Shown here piece by piece: positions 1 through 7,364 of a stretch of DNA of 24,845 bases (positions are counted from its first letter, which is position 1; every line of letters begins with the position of its first letter). The stretch covers positions 1-24,845 of the IMG/VR virus record IMGVR_UViG_3300042507_000986; one strand, written 5' to 3'. The stretch is from a virus. Under the pieces are notes generated by a model. That model had not been told where the DNA came from, did no database searches, and worked only from the letters and a program-made list of their open reading frames with translations. The translations under genes and the position numbers were made by a program.

Positions 1-59
1 TCGGTAGCAACTATATTACTTCCCTTTGCCGTTAATTGACTTATCTTTACGTTTGCCAT
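1..59 (-). CDS. Partial phage virion protein, N-terminus only
   Basis: Reading leftward from an ATG at 57-59, the visible N-terminus is MANVKISQLTAKGSNIVAT and then the window ends. The pattern KISQLTAKG at the N-terminus is one I recognise from structural proteins of Bacteroidota phages, often fibre- or decoration-like proteins of unknown detail. It follows the connector and portal genes, which fits a virion protein. The start lies inside the small frame at 16-123, in a different reading frame. Only 19 codons are visible, so no domain can be assigned; the role is inferred from the N-terminal resemblance and position. Confidence 0.6.
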   Translation of the reverse strand, partial: MANVKISQLTAKGSNIVAT

Positions 60-123
60 TTTGCTTACTTAAATACGTTAATAATTTCTTTATGTTTTCG
101 TCTTTTGGTTTGTAGTTCTTCAT
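16..123 (-). CDS. Small basic 35-aa protein, hypothetical
   Basis: A 35-codon frame starts with an ATG at 121-123 that overlaps the TGA stop of the connector gene as ATGA, the same coupling used by many gene pairs here. The protein is lysine-rich (starts MKNYKPKDENIKKLL, ends NGKGK) and has no recognisable domain. Its last 44 bases overlap, in another frame, the start of the KISQLTAKG-type virion protein. It may be a real coupled small gene, or only a translational bridge that carries ribosomes to the next start. Evidence is limited to the overlap and the basic, non-random composition. Confidence 0.4.
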   Translation of the reverse strand: MKNYKPKDENIKKLLTYLSKQNGKRKDKSINGKGK

Positions 124-854
124 AAACACCAGGGACTGTAGTTATTATTTGTGTCCGGGTACATATCCCCGTTTGAATTGCTATTATATTCAGGGAACAA
201 ATCGTTATTAAATGCTATATAATCAATAAACCTTTCAGTGTAATGCTGTGCAATAGAACGCTCTTTTTCTATTAAGAAATCAATTTCTACCTTTTCAACG
301 TTCGTAGCGTTTTCCGAATTGTGTTTATATACCCCTTTATTCGCTATTGTATAAGCCGCAAAGGGTAAATATTCAGCCATAGCCCAATGTATTAGCATCG
401 GTTTAATATACGTAACTAAAAGGTTTTTGTAGTTTGTAGGTATATCGTAAATTGAACTTATTGTAACCGCTCCATTTGTGCCGCCCGTTACCGTTGCCGT
501 ACTTCCTACCGTGTAACCAGTGCCAGCCGTGTTAATTGTAGCTGCAGTAATTAAACCACCAGCCGCCGTAATATTTAACTTTAAGCCCGTTCCCGTTGTA
601 CTTGTTGTATTTATAGCAGTTCCCGTAGTGTAACCCGTTCCTTGGTTGCTTATTGTAATGGCTGTCGGTATTCCTGAAGCCGCTAAAATAATTTCGGACT
701 TTAATTTTTCAAGTAAATCAGTACCCAAGTAATTTTGTATGTGAATGTCTTGCGAAATTTTGACGTACTGAATAAAATTGTCCGTGTCTACGTTGCCATT
801 CATTGCAGTGAATTTAACAACGTCTTGTCGTGTTATGAGTAAAGCTTCAGCCAT
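120..854 (-). CDS. Head-tail connector (adaptor-like) protein with inserted beta-repeat domain
   Basis: This 244-residue protein resembles the connector/adaptor proteins found after the portal in Bacteroidota siphophages. Residues 1-60 and about 135-244 form the core, including an HWAMAEYLPFAAY segment, NKGVYKHNSEN, and a C-terminus with FPEYNSNSNGDMYPD. Between them, residues about 65-134 are a Gly/Thr-rich insertion with two copies of a TIxxxGTGYTxG motif (TISNQGTGYTTGT near 67-79 and TINTAGTGYTVGS near 106-118). In uninterrupted relatives, as I remember them, the helical core runs straight through this point. Its start overlaps the portal stop as TAATG. The adaptor role is inferred from family resemblance and from the place directly after portal. 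Confidence 0.65.
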   Translation of the reverse strand: MAEALLITRQDVVKFTAMNGNVDTDNFIQYVKISQDIHIQNYLGTDLLEKLKSEIILAASGIPTAITISNQGTGYTTGTAINTTSTTGTGLKLNITAAGGLITAATINTAGTGYTVGSTATVTGGTNGAVTISSIYDIPTNYKNLLVTYIKPMLIHWAMAEYLPFAAYTIANKGVYKHNSENATNVEKVEIDFLIEKERSIAQHYTERFIDYIAFNNDLFPEYNSNSNGDMYPDTNNNYSPWCL

Positions 855-2728
855 TATTCCCCGTATATTTTATTAGTTGGTAAAAATCCGTTATTTGGCA
901 TATCCTTAGGTAATTGACTTACTTTCGGATCGTTCTTTACAACGTATCCAAGTTTTTCGGCTTTCTTTACCGCAACTTGTTTTAATTCTTTGCTATTAAC
1001 ATCAATTGCTTTACCGCTAAATGTAGCGTAAACCCTTTTATTCCAACGATGCCTACAATTTCCACCGCCTTTATAGAAAAATATATTGTAAGTATCAGCG
1101 CCTTTCGGGCCCCAACCAGCATTAACGACTTGCGAACTCATTTTAATAATGTCTTCTTTACGGTAAATTTTATTAGCCGCTATCATTCTACGACAAAACT
1201 CACGGCTTTTAGCACTTGTTTCTCCAGCGTAAACGTATCTCGTAATGAATTTAACGCCATCAATTACTTCGTCTTGCTTACTTGTTATATTAGGTCTATT
1301 GTCGCCCGTCTTAACCAAGTTAACTAATTTGCTTAATAAGGATTGTTTAGGCTCTTTTGAAAGCGTTTCGTTCTCTTCGTCGTCTTTGTCATAGTCTACT
1401 TCGTATTCGTCTATTAAAATCGAGTTTTCGGGTTCGTCTTCGCCTACGTTAATTAGTAATTCAGCTATTTTAAAATCTTTGCTTAATAATTCGGGCGCTA
1501 AATCGTTACCGCCTTGTTCGGGTGGTAAACCTACAATACTACGAATTTCGTTAGCCGTTAACGTTTCAATTACTTTATTCGCTACTAAAGGACTTAAATT
1601 ATTTATTGAATCTAACAAACGTTTTTTATCGCTATTAGTTGTTAAATCTCCAGCCGAATCAAGCGGGTTTAACGTTTCAAAATACATCTTTAAAGTAATT
1701 CCGTTATAATGTAGGACAGTTTCAAACGCATCTATAATTTGGTCTTGAACTGGCTTAACTACCATGTTTTCAAATAGCACTTGTGCGTTGCGTAATTCAT
1801 CAGCATTTGAACTAAAACCATTAGCCGAACCTAAACCGAAAAGAAGTGGCGAAGTAACGTTATGCGCTAACATAATTTTCTTAACGCACTCCTCACTTAA
1901 GTAAGTGTAATGTTCTGGCGCATCGTTTAACGGTAAATCGTCTACCGTTGTTTTACTTTCTTGGTTGTTGTTAAAAGCTACAATAACTTTTTGTCCTCTC
2001 GAACCCGTTAACTGGCTTAACACCTTGCTTTTAATTATACTTTGTTGTTCTTCAGTAGGTACGCCATTATTGAAGTTTACTACTTTCGTTCCCGAAAAAC
2101 CGTTTTGAACTTCATTAATTAAATAATCAGCAATTTCTTCTTCTAACTTTGCATACGGTAAACCACCTTGGTAATCAGGCAAAGCGTAATATTTCATTCC
2201 TACCGCATACGGCTTCGAATAAAGTATTTCTATTTGTTCGTTTGAATATCCGAAAGCGGGAATTCTTTTAGGAGCGTATTTTTTTACGTCTAACCAATTA
2301 TCTGAATAATAATACCCTTCTATTTCGCCGTCTTTATTACACTTTTCAGCACGTAATAAATTAACGGGTATATGATAAGCCTTTAAAATTCTTTTGTGGT
2401 CTTGTGAGTAATGTATTTGCATTGCAAACTGTCCGAACATTTTCCTATCAAGTACTATTTTACGAATACAATCAGCATTGAATAAAGCCATCATTTGAGC
2501 GTACTCGTTAGGCTTTTTACTTGCGTCTAAAGCACTTAAGCCACGACCGTAAATTAAACGGCTTACATTGTTTATAACGCTTGAATTAGTTGTCGAATTA
2601 ACGTACCTATCTATAATAAATTGAAAGTAGTTATTATCTTCTCCGAATTCAACCCAAGCATCTCGTTTTGATTCTTGAATTACGGGCGTTGTATAGGAAC
2701 TTAATTCTAAAACGTGTATATTATTCAT
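854..2728 (-). CDS. Portal protein with C-terminal MuF-like domain
   Basis: The 624-residue product has portal-like organisation in residues about 1-420: a mixed N-terminal domain, a long helical stretch near 195-250, a TSPLLFGLG segment near 292-300 followed by SSNADELRNAQVLFENMVVKPVQ, and the helix-rich end typical of portal stem and crown. Portal forms the dodecameric ring at the capsid vertex through which DNA passes. After an acidic linker (about 428-458) comes a second domain, about 488-575, with SREFCRRM (Cys512) and GGGNCRHRW (Cys558, His560), resembling the metal-binding region of MuF/minor head proteins. The gene overlaps the preceding one by 8 nt and the following one as TAATG. Portal assignment is fairly strong; the MuF-like part rests on motif resemblance only. 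Confidence 0.8.
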   Translation of the reverse strand: MNNIHVLELSSYTTPVIQESKRDAWVEFGEDNNYFQFIIDRYVNSTTNSSVINNVSRLIYGRGLSALDASKKPNEYAQMMALFNADCIRKIVLDRKMFGQFAMQIHYSQDHKRILKAYHIPVNLLRAEKCNKDGEIEGYYYSDNWLDVKKYAPKRIPAFGYSNEQIEILYSKPYAVGMKYYALPDYQGGLPYAKLEEEIADYLINEVQNGFSGTKVVNFNNGVPTEEQQSIIKSKVLSQLTGSRGQKVIVAFNNNQESKTTVDDLPLNDAPEHYTYLSEECVKKIMLAHNVTSPLLFGLGSANGFSSNADELRNAQVLFENMVVKPVQDQIIDAFETVLHYNGITLKMYFETLNPLDSAGDLTTNSDKKRLLDSINNLSPLVANKVIETLTANEIRSIVGLPPEQGGNDLAPELLSKDFKIAELLINVGEDEPENSILIDEYEVDYDKDDEENETLSKEPKQSLLSKLVNLVKTGDNRPNITSKQDEVIDGVKFITRYVYAGETSAKSREFCRRMIAANKIYRKEDIIKMSSQVVNAGWGPKGADTYNIFFYKGGGNCRHRWNKRVYATFSGKAIDVNSKELKQVAVKKAEKLGYVVKNDPKVSQLPKDMPNNGFLPTNKIYGE

Positions 2729-3053
2729 AAACTATAAATTCGTTGGTGGTACTATTCGCAGTATATTGTCCGTTGTTTACTGAAAAGGCGTTCACACTTT
2801 GATTAGTACAAAATATCCTATCCTTATAAACTACGACCGCACCGTTAATAAATACCAAATCGTAAAAATGATTTTCTACTAAATTAAATTCAGCTTCAAA
2901 TGTATCGTAGTATTCGCCTTGTGTATACGTGTAACCCGTTATTTCAGTTGTTACATTCGTTTGATCGTCCGTAATTGCTACGTAATCAAAAACTTTATTT
3001 CGTGGTATAAACACAAAGTCTTGGTCATTTGTAGAAGTAGTTAGAATAATCAT
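2721..3053 (-). CDS. Small beta-rich virion-associated protein, function unknown
   Basis: This 110-residue protein starts MIILTTSTNDQDF and is dominated by alternating hydrophobic and polar residues suggestive of a beta-sandwich, with a conserved-looking VVVYKDRIFCTNQ segment near 73-85. I recognise the general type as a short protein encoded near portal or capsid genes in Bacteroidota phages, but no function is known to me. It follows the terminator at 3090-3121 and overlaps the portal start by 8 nt, so portal translation is probably coupled to it. A candidate promoter at 3067-3093 would give a very short leader. A minor head or connector component is possible. Confidence 0.6.
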   Translation of the reverse strand: MIILTTSTNDQDFVFIPRNKVFDYVAITDDQTNVTTEITGYTYTQGEYYDTFEAEFNLVENHFYDLVFINGAVVVYKDRIFCTNQSVNAFSVNNGQYTANSTTNEFIVYE

Positions 3054-3066
3054 ATATTATAAACGT

Positions 3067-3093
3067 CAAAAGTACGAATTTGTCCTTAAACAA
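3067..3093 (-). promoter_or_regulatory. Candidate Bacteroidota-type promoter before the portal block
   Basis: On the minus strand TACTTTTG (3067-3074) matches the -7 consensus TAnnTTTG, and a TTG (3091-3093) lies 16 nt upstream, slightly closer than the 19 nt of the better promoters in this window. The TTG falls in the T-tract of the upstream terminator. The start codon at 3053 is only about 14 nt past the -7 box, so the leader would be very short. It would restart transcription after the terminator. Confidence 0.35.
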
Positions 3094-3121
3094 AAAACAC
3101 CTACCGAAGTAAGTGTCTTTT
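3090..3121 (-). terminator. Intrinsic terminator with UUCG tetraloop after the tail-tube gene
   Basis: The minus-strand RNA forms an 8-bp stem (3109-3116 with 3097-3104, one U-G wobble) closed by a C(UUCG)G tetraloop and followed by a run of at least five U. It is placed 25 nt after the stop codon of the 3146-3721 gene and before the portal block. Confidence 0.8.
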
Positions 3122-3145
3122 GCGCAAGTATATAGAAGAAAGGAA

Positions 3146-3721
3146 TTATGCAGTAACTATTTGTGCGTCCGTTCCCGAACCGTCTTCAAATAAAGTTTTT
3201 AAACCAGCTTCGTCAGTAATGTCAAGGAAATTAGCAGGGCTTACTTCCATCGCTTCGAAAGTTAGGTTGTATCCGTTGAAGTCACCTAAAGCGCTTCCTG
3301 AAGAAACAGTCCCCGCTGTAACATCAGCACCTTGTGTAAGTCCCATCAAAAAGAATTGGTCGGTCATTGTTCTAACAACTATTCTTGGTCTACCGTAAGC
3401 AAGTAGTTTAACGTTTTTATGCGTTGTAACGTCTTGTCTTTTTAATTGAATAGTAAGCGTTTGCTGAAAGAAAGTCGTACCGTTGTCGCGGCTTGAATTA
3501 ATTGTAGTTTCAAAGCTATTAGCACCTTTTAATTCGTACTTGTACAACTGTAAAGCACCAGTTCCAACTGGAGTCCAATCAGTAATTAAGTCCGTATCCG
3601 TGTTATCGTATGTAACAGCGTCGGAATTTAAGTCGTCGTAGTTAATAAAGTAAATCGCTTTCAATCCTGAAACCGAATCTTTACATTGCTCTATACGACC
3701 GTTTGTTATATCACAACTCAT
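3146..3721 (-). CDS. Probable major tail tube protein
   Basis: The product is 191 residues. The N-terminus MSCDITNGRIEQCKDSVSG and the later GDFNGYNLTFEAMEVSPANF segment (about 147-166) are of a type I associate with Bacteroidota phage structural proteins annotated as tail tube; the G-[DA]-x-N-G-Y-x-L-T-F-x(3)-E-x(3)-P-A pattern resembles tail tube subunits. Between them are long beta-strand-like segments (TTFFQQTLTIQLKRQ, NVKLLAYGRPRIVVR). Such a protein would stack in hexameric rings around the tape measure. It lies directly after the major capsid gene and is flanked by intrinsic terminators on both sides, as expected for a product needed in large amounts. A capsid-associated protein is the main alternative. 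Confidence 0.55.
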   Translation of the reverse strand: MSCDITNGRIEQCKDSVSGLKAIYFINYDDLNSDAVTYDNTDTDLITDWTPVGTGALQLYKYELKGANSFETTINSSRDNGTTFFQQTLTIQLKRQDVTTHKNVKLLAYGRPRIVVRTMTDQFFLMGLTQGADVTAGTVSSGSALGDFNGYNLTFEAMEVSPANFLDITDEAGLKTLFEDGSGTDAQIVTA

Positions 3722-3743
3722 TTTATTTAGTTTTTTATGTTTA

Positions 3744-3775
3744 ACAAAAAAGGCGGCGTTTATTGCACCGCCTTA
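3744..3775 (-). terminator. Intrinsic terminator after the major capsid gene
   Basis: The minus-strand RNA folds into a GC-rich 9-bp stem (3766-3774 with 3750-3758, one U-G pair) with a 7-nt loop, followed by six or seven U (3744-3750). It begins 18 nt after the capsid stop codon. No good promoter is visible between it and the 3721 start, so partial readthrough is expected. Confidence 0.85.
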
Positions 3776-3792
3776 CTTTAGTTTATGTTATT

Positions 3793-4764
3793 TTAGTTAG
3801 CGTTGTTTGTAATACCGTAAGTAACTAAATCTGAAGCAAAACCGTATTTAGCATCAGCCGAAAAACGCATTACTACGCGGATGTTCTGAGATCCGTCGAT
3901 ATCTCCTAAATCAATAACTTTAACTTCGTTCATGTCACTCATTAAAGAAGTAGCAAAGAATAAGTTTGAAGTTTGAGCAAGTAACGCAGTATTTGCAGCA
4001 AGTCCGTTAGCCAAGAATACTTTAACACCGTCGAAATACAAGTCATTTAATACTTGGTTTGTTCCTTTGTTATCGTAACCATTTGCGCCTACTCCTGAAG
4101 CAGCGAAGCCACCTAAAGCACGAACGTAAGCTCTATAAATGTTATTAGAAACATAAAGAGTCAAATCTTCTTTACCGTACAAAGCAGAAGGCAAAGCGTC
4201 AATCATTGAACCTAATTGTGCAATAACGTTAGAAGCGTTTACCCCACCACCTACTGCAGCAATTTCTTGCGTTGAAGGTAAAGCAGCATCAGTTGTTAAT
4301 TGTGTCATTAAACCAGCGAATTGTCCAGCCGTTGCGTTAACACCTTGCCAAATTGAAGTTTCCATTCCAGCAGCAACTTTTTCTGCAGCGTGTGCAATTA
4401 AGAAATCAGCAAATGATTTAGGCAAAACGTCGAACGCAGAATACCCCATTTGAATGGCATCCCAATCTTGTCTAAAATCACTTTTACACAATTGTAGGTT
4501 AACTTGAAAATATTCAGGTTGCAATACACGTTCAGTTAACGTTACTGTAGAAGTAGGATCGAAATCGCAAGTAGCGTTACGGATAATATCGTCCGTTGCA
4601 ACTCTTTTAATTACTTGTTTGAATTTTACATTCGGCATGATAGTAATACCGCCTTTCTCCAAGGTTGGAGCGCTTAATAAAGCAGCAGCGATATATTTTC
4701 CAGCGAACTCACCAGCATACGTAGTTGTAATGCTTTGAGTAGTTGATAGGTTAATTTTTTCCAT
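3793..4764 (-). CDS. Major capsid protein, HK97-fold type
   Basis: The 323-residue protein has the size and pattern of an HK97-fold major capsid protein. The N-terminus is followed by an E-loop-like region (residues about 38-80, KFKQVIKRVATDDIIRNATC), then a long helix-containing segment (FADFLIAHAAEKVAAGMETSIWQG, about 118-141), a Gly-rich region, and a C-terminal strand-rich part ending with RVVMRFSADAKYGFASDLV. Such subunits build the icosahedral shell. It lies after the protease, scaffold-like and decoration genes, the classical head cluster, and is followed at once by a strong terminator. No large N-terminal delta domain is present, in keeping with a separately encoded scaffold upstream. 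Confidence 0.85.
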   Translation of the reverse strand: MEKINLSTTQSITTTYAGEFAGKYIAAALLSAPTLEKGGITIMPNVKFKQVIKRVATDDIIRNATCDFDPTSTVTLTERVLQPEYFQVNLQLCKSDFRQDWDAIQMGYSAFDVLPKSFADFLIAHAAEKVAAGMETSIWQGVNATAGQFAGLMTQLTTDAALPSTQEIAAVGGGVNASNVIAQLGSMIDALPSALYGKEDLTLYVSNNIYRAYVRALGGFAASGVGANGYDNKGTNQVLNDLYFDGVKVFLANGLAANTALLAQTSNLFFATSLMSDMNEVKVIDLGDIDGSQNIRVVMRFSADAKYGFASDLVTYGITNNAN

Positions 4765-4785
4765 TTTTATTTTTAATTAATTAAT

Positions 4786-5208
4786 TTATACTACGGTTAA
4801 AGTAATTGCACCAGCAGCAGTACCAAGTCCGAAAACATACCAGTTAGAACCGTCTGAATGTAATTCTACGAAATCTCCAATTGTGTCAGCTGAAGCAGAA
4901 AAAGTAATTGTGTTTTCATCAGCTCCCGGTACGTTAGTACTGTTCACGATAACACCACCTTGAATTTTGTTTGAAGCCGCTTTAATAGTCCAAGCAGTTG
5001 TTGCAAATAATGCACCTACTACGAACTTGTAAGAATGTCCAGTTGCATCAGCAACGGCTGGTAATGTGATTTGCGCTCCAGCAGCAGCGTTTAGAATAAA
5101 TACTTTACCGCTATCTTCAGCAGTCAAAGTTGTTGCACCCGTCAATGTTTCAATTACACCTACTTGACGTAAAGGATCATTTGAGATACTTGTAAATGTT
5201 GTACTCAT
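4786..5208 (-). CDS. Probable capsid decoration or head-fibre protein
   Basis: This 140-residue protein lies immediately upstream of the major capsid gene. It has a short N-terminal tail (residues 1-20) and then a compact beta-domain with the pattern GAQITLPAVADATGHSYKF, ...NKIQGG..., and DFVELHSDGSNWYVFGLG. This LPxxxxxxGxxY...DGxxW arrangement is common in trimeric beta domains of phage fibres and surface proteins. The position beside the capsid gene suggests a decoration protein or capsid fibre on the head surface. A tail fibre is less likely from position. The function is inferred; the fold is a pattern-based guess. Confidence 0.55.
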   Translation of the reverse strand: MSTTFTSISNDPLRQVGVIETLTGATTLTAEDSGKVFILNAAAGAQITLPAVADATGHSYKFVVGALFATTAWTIKAASNKIQGGVIVNSTNVPGADENTITFSASADTIGDFVELHSDGSNWYVFGLGTAAGAITLTVV

Positions 5209-5229
5209 TTTTTATTGTTTTTTAAATTA

Positions 5230-5814
5230 TTACTTATTTAGTTTGTTTAAAACTGAATCCATTATTGTGCGTGGTCTTTTAGACGCAAATTTTATAGACT
5301 CAACTTTGTTTTCGTTTTCAGGGTTAAAAGAAATTGGTTTAACTTCTTCGTCTTTTGATAGTTCAACTTCTTTAACCTCGTTCAATTTGCTTAGTTCAGC
5401 TTTAAGCGTTTCGTTCTCTTTTTTCAACGCTTCAATTTCCGAAAAGAAACTTTCCTTAATTACGCTTTCAACTACTTTTTTAGGAGCGCTTTTAGCTGTT
5501 TCCATTTCTTGTTCTTTTTTCGCTTCCTCTTCGATAGGTTCTTCAACTTCTACTTCTTCCTCTTCTTCTTCTTTTTCTTTAATTTCGGAAATAATTCCTT
5601 CTTCAACAACGATCAACATACGCCCGTCTTCCATTTCGTATTCTCCTACTGGCACGGGTATTTTTTGTTCGTCTTCCGTTACTACGAAAATTTCGTTACC
5701 AGCTTCAAACATATCAGCTTCAAGAACTGTTACGCCATCCATTAGTTTCATTTGTTCAAGTTTTACTTCCATTCCAAGTAAAGTTTTGATTTGATTGATT
5801 AGGCTATTTTTCAT
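5230..5814 (-). CDS. Scaffold-like acidic coiled-coil head protein
   Basis: The 194-residue product has three parts: an N-terminal domain (about 1-76) with MDGVTVLEADMFEAGNEIFVV and VPVGEYEMEDGRML; an extremely acidic stretch (about 77-104, runs of Glu); and a coiled coil (about 115-150) followed by a basic C-terminus with FASKRPRTIMDSV. An acidic helical middle with a basic C-terminal end just upstream of the capsid gene is typical of scaffolding proteins, which guide procapsid assembly and are removed by the protease. The VxLxxxxxxxGxxxFV N-terminal module recurs in Bacteroidota phage head proteins as I know them. No catalytic motif is visible. Confidence 0.6.
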   Translation of the reverse strand: MKNSLINQIKTLLGMEVKLEQMKLMDGVTVLEADMFEAGNEIFVVTEDEQKIPVPVGEYEMEDGRMLIVVEEGIISEIKEKEEEEEEVEVEEPIEEEAKKEQEMETAKSAPKKVVESVIKESFFSEIEALKKENETLKAELSKLNEVKEVELSKDEEVKPISFNPENENKVESIKFASKRPRTIMDSVLNKLNK

Positions 5815-5831
5815 TTTTATTTATTTTAAAT

Positions 5832-6227
5832 TTATGCTAAAGGAATATTTCCTATTTCTTTGTAAAACGTATCGTAATCTTTTACTTCTTGTTGAAGTTT
5901 TGCAATCTCTTTTAATTCAGGAACGTTTGAAACATCAATACCTAAATCTTTTGCTTTTGTTGTGAATACTTTTGATTGTTCGTTAGCGTAATTTAAAACT
6001 AAACTTTTTGAACTTGCTAAAGCATCAGCATAACCTCTTTTAGTTTTTTCGGCTTTTGATAGCTCGTTAAATAATTGGTCACCTATTTTTTCTAAATTCG
6101 CAAAACTACTTTTAGCATCGGAAATTATTTTTTTTAATTCTTGAATAGAAGCAAGTTCAACTTCGTGCGAAGCCAATTGAGTTTCTTCTTTGAATAGTTT
6201 TCCGAAAACTGTTTTTAGTGTATTCAT
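5832..6227 (-). CDS. Small helical head-cluster protein, hypothetical
   Basis: The 131-residue protein is almost entirely predicted helix, with heptad-like spacing through residues about 14-75 (ELKKIISDAKSSFANLEKIG) and again near 95-125. It carries no known catalytic motif. It lies between the Cys-rich small protein and the scaffold-like gene in the head cluster, with an 17-nt gap to the scaffold gene. A second scaffold component, a scaffold-binding partner or a minor head protein are all possible; the sequence alone does not decide. Confidence 0.55.
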   Translation of the reverse strand: MNTLKTVFGKLFKEETQLASHEVELASIQELKKIISDAKSSFANLEKIGDQLFNELSKAEKTKRGYADALASSKSLVLNYANEQSKVFTTKAKDLGIDVSNVPELKEIAKLQQEVKDYDTFYKEIGNIPLA

Positions 6228-6264
6228 AACTTATTAACTTTTAAAATTTTTACTTGTTCCTTTT

Positions 6265-6459
6265 TTAGCCGTTTTGCCGTACTATCGTTCGTACCCCGTT
6301 GTTATCTGTTACCGTTACATTTTGCGGCGTTACGCTGGCTGTTTTGCCTATCCCTTGCGCTTCTAAACTACCGTCACAACAATCTTTGTGATATTTTCCG
6401 TCTTTACATAGGCACCCACGTTTACCACCACGGGGACTAACTTTACTTGCTGTTCTCAT
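6265..6459 (-). CDS. Small Cys-rich protein with CLC...CC motif
   Basis: The 64-residue product has a basic N-terminus and a CLCKDGKYHKDCCDGSLEAQG segment (Cys16, Cys18, Cys27, Cys28). The four closely spaced Cys could bind a metal or form disulphides. Proteins with a GCLC-x(8)-CCDGSLxAQGIG pattern are frequent near the protease and scaffold genes of Bacteroidota phages in my recollection, but I know of no function. Its start codon directly abuts the end of the protease gene (6459/6460), so the two are probably co-translated. Confidence 0.6.
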   Translation of the reverse strand: MRTASKVSPRGGKRGCLCKDGKYHKDCCDGSLEAQGIGKTASVTPQNVTVTDNNGVRTIVRQNG

Positions 6460-7353
6460 TTATTTATTATCTATTTGTTCTAACTTTCTTTGCGCCCACT
6501 CAATACCAGCGTCACCACCCCAACTTAACCACATTAAACGTCCGCATCCGTCCCCTAATTCCTTTTGTGAATTTTCTTTGTGACGTGCAAATGAAGCCAT
6601 TCGAGAAATTGTTTCTCTACTTATATTTTCTCCATTAGCTAATTGATTAGCACGTGCTTTTCCTACGGGCGTACCGCAGTCACCCCAACCGTTTTCTTCA
6701 GCGTAGCGTAATGCAATCTTTGCGTTTTCGCTTGCTTCTTTCGGATAGTCGTTATACGTTTCTAATTTAGTATCGAGTATTTCTTTTAAGAATGCTATTA
6801 TTTCGTCTTCTTCATTTTGTTGTAAACTCATTTCGTACTTGTCTACAAAGTGACCTTCAATGCTAAATCCTTTTACTTCGCCGTCTTTTACCTTTTGCCA
6901 AACATCGTCATTGTTTACTTTCATTGAAATCATCCAAGTTCCTTTAGGTAAATTAAAGTTGTATAATCGGCTTTTATCCGTCTTTTCATCTTCAATTATC
7001 CAGCTTTCAACTACACTCATTCCGTCAAGCATTTTGCGTTCATGTTCTAACGTAGCGTTATTTTGATTTGAGCGCATTAAAAATAATTCACTTGCTTTAC
7101 GTACCGTATCTTCACTGAAGTAAATGTAGAATTCTTTGTCCTTGTTTCTACGGTAAATTTGTTTATTAGGCACTAAAGCCGCACCCATCAAAATACGTTT
7201 TTCAGCATCTACTTCTTTTAGTTCAACTTCATGCTTTTTTAACGCTATAAAATTCTCCTCGATTGCTGGACTTTCAACAACGGATACCGCATTAATACCA
7301 GCTTCTAATTTTGTTTCGTCAATTAGTAGTTCTATTATTTCAACTTTTGCCAT
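6460..7353 (-). CDS. Prohead protease, XkdF-like (S78_2 type), with C-terminal accessory domain
   Basis: Residues about 53-172 match the XkdF-like prohead protease pattern: LMGAALVPNKQIYR near 55-68, then a histidine in ATLEHER (His104), VVESWIIEDEK (114-124), and GFSIEGHF with Ser164, the expected nucleophile next to the conserved EVKGFS. His104 and Ser164 are the proposed catalytic pair. Residues about 198-297 form a second module with GWGDCGTPVGKARANQLANGE, SRMASFARH and a Trp-rich end (MWLSWGG...GIEWAQRK), a domain often appended to such proteases. The enzyme would cleave scaffold and capsid precursors during head maturation, and scaffold, decoration and capsid genes follow directly. Confidence 0.85.
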   Translation of the reverse strand: MAKVEIIELLIDETKLEAGINAVSVVESPAIEENFIALKKHEVELKEVDAEKRILMGAALVPNKQIYRRNKDKEFYIYFSEDTVRKASELFLMRSNQNNATLEHERKMLDGMSVVESWIIEDEKTDKSRLYNFNLPKGTWMISMKVNNDDVWQKVKDGEVKGFSIEGHFVDKYEMSLQQNEEDEIIAFLKEILDTKLETYNDYPKEASENAKIALRYAEENGWGDCGTPVGKARANQLANGENISRETISRMASFARHKENSQKELGDGCGRLMWLSWGGDAGIEWAQRKLEQIDNK

Positions 7354-7364
7354 AATTATTAAAC

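Noticed and set aside
5243-5794. A 183-codon plus-strand frame rich in Ser and Phe
   Set aside because: It is the antisense shadow of the Glu/Lys-rich scaffold gene; its Ser/Phe runs are the complement of Glu/Lys codons and it has no promoter or neighbour on that strand.
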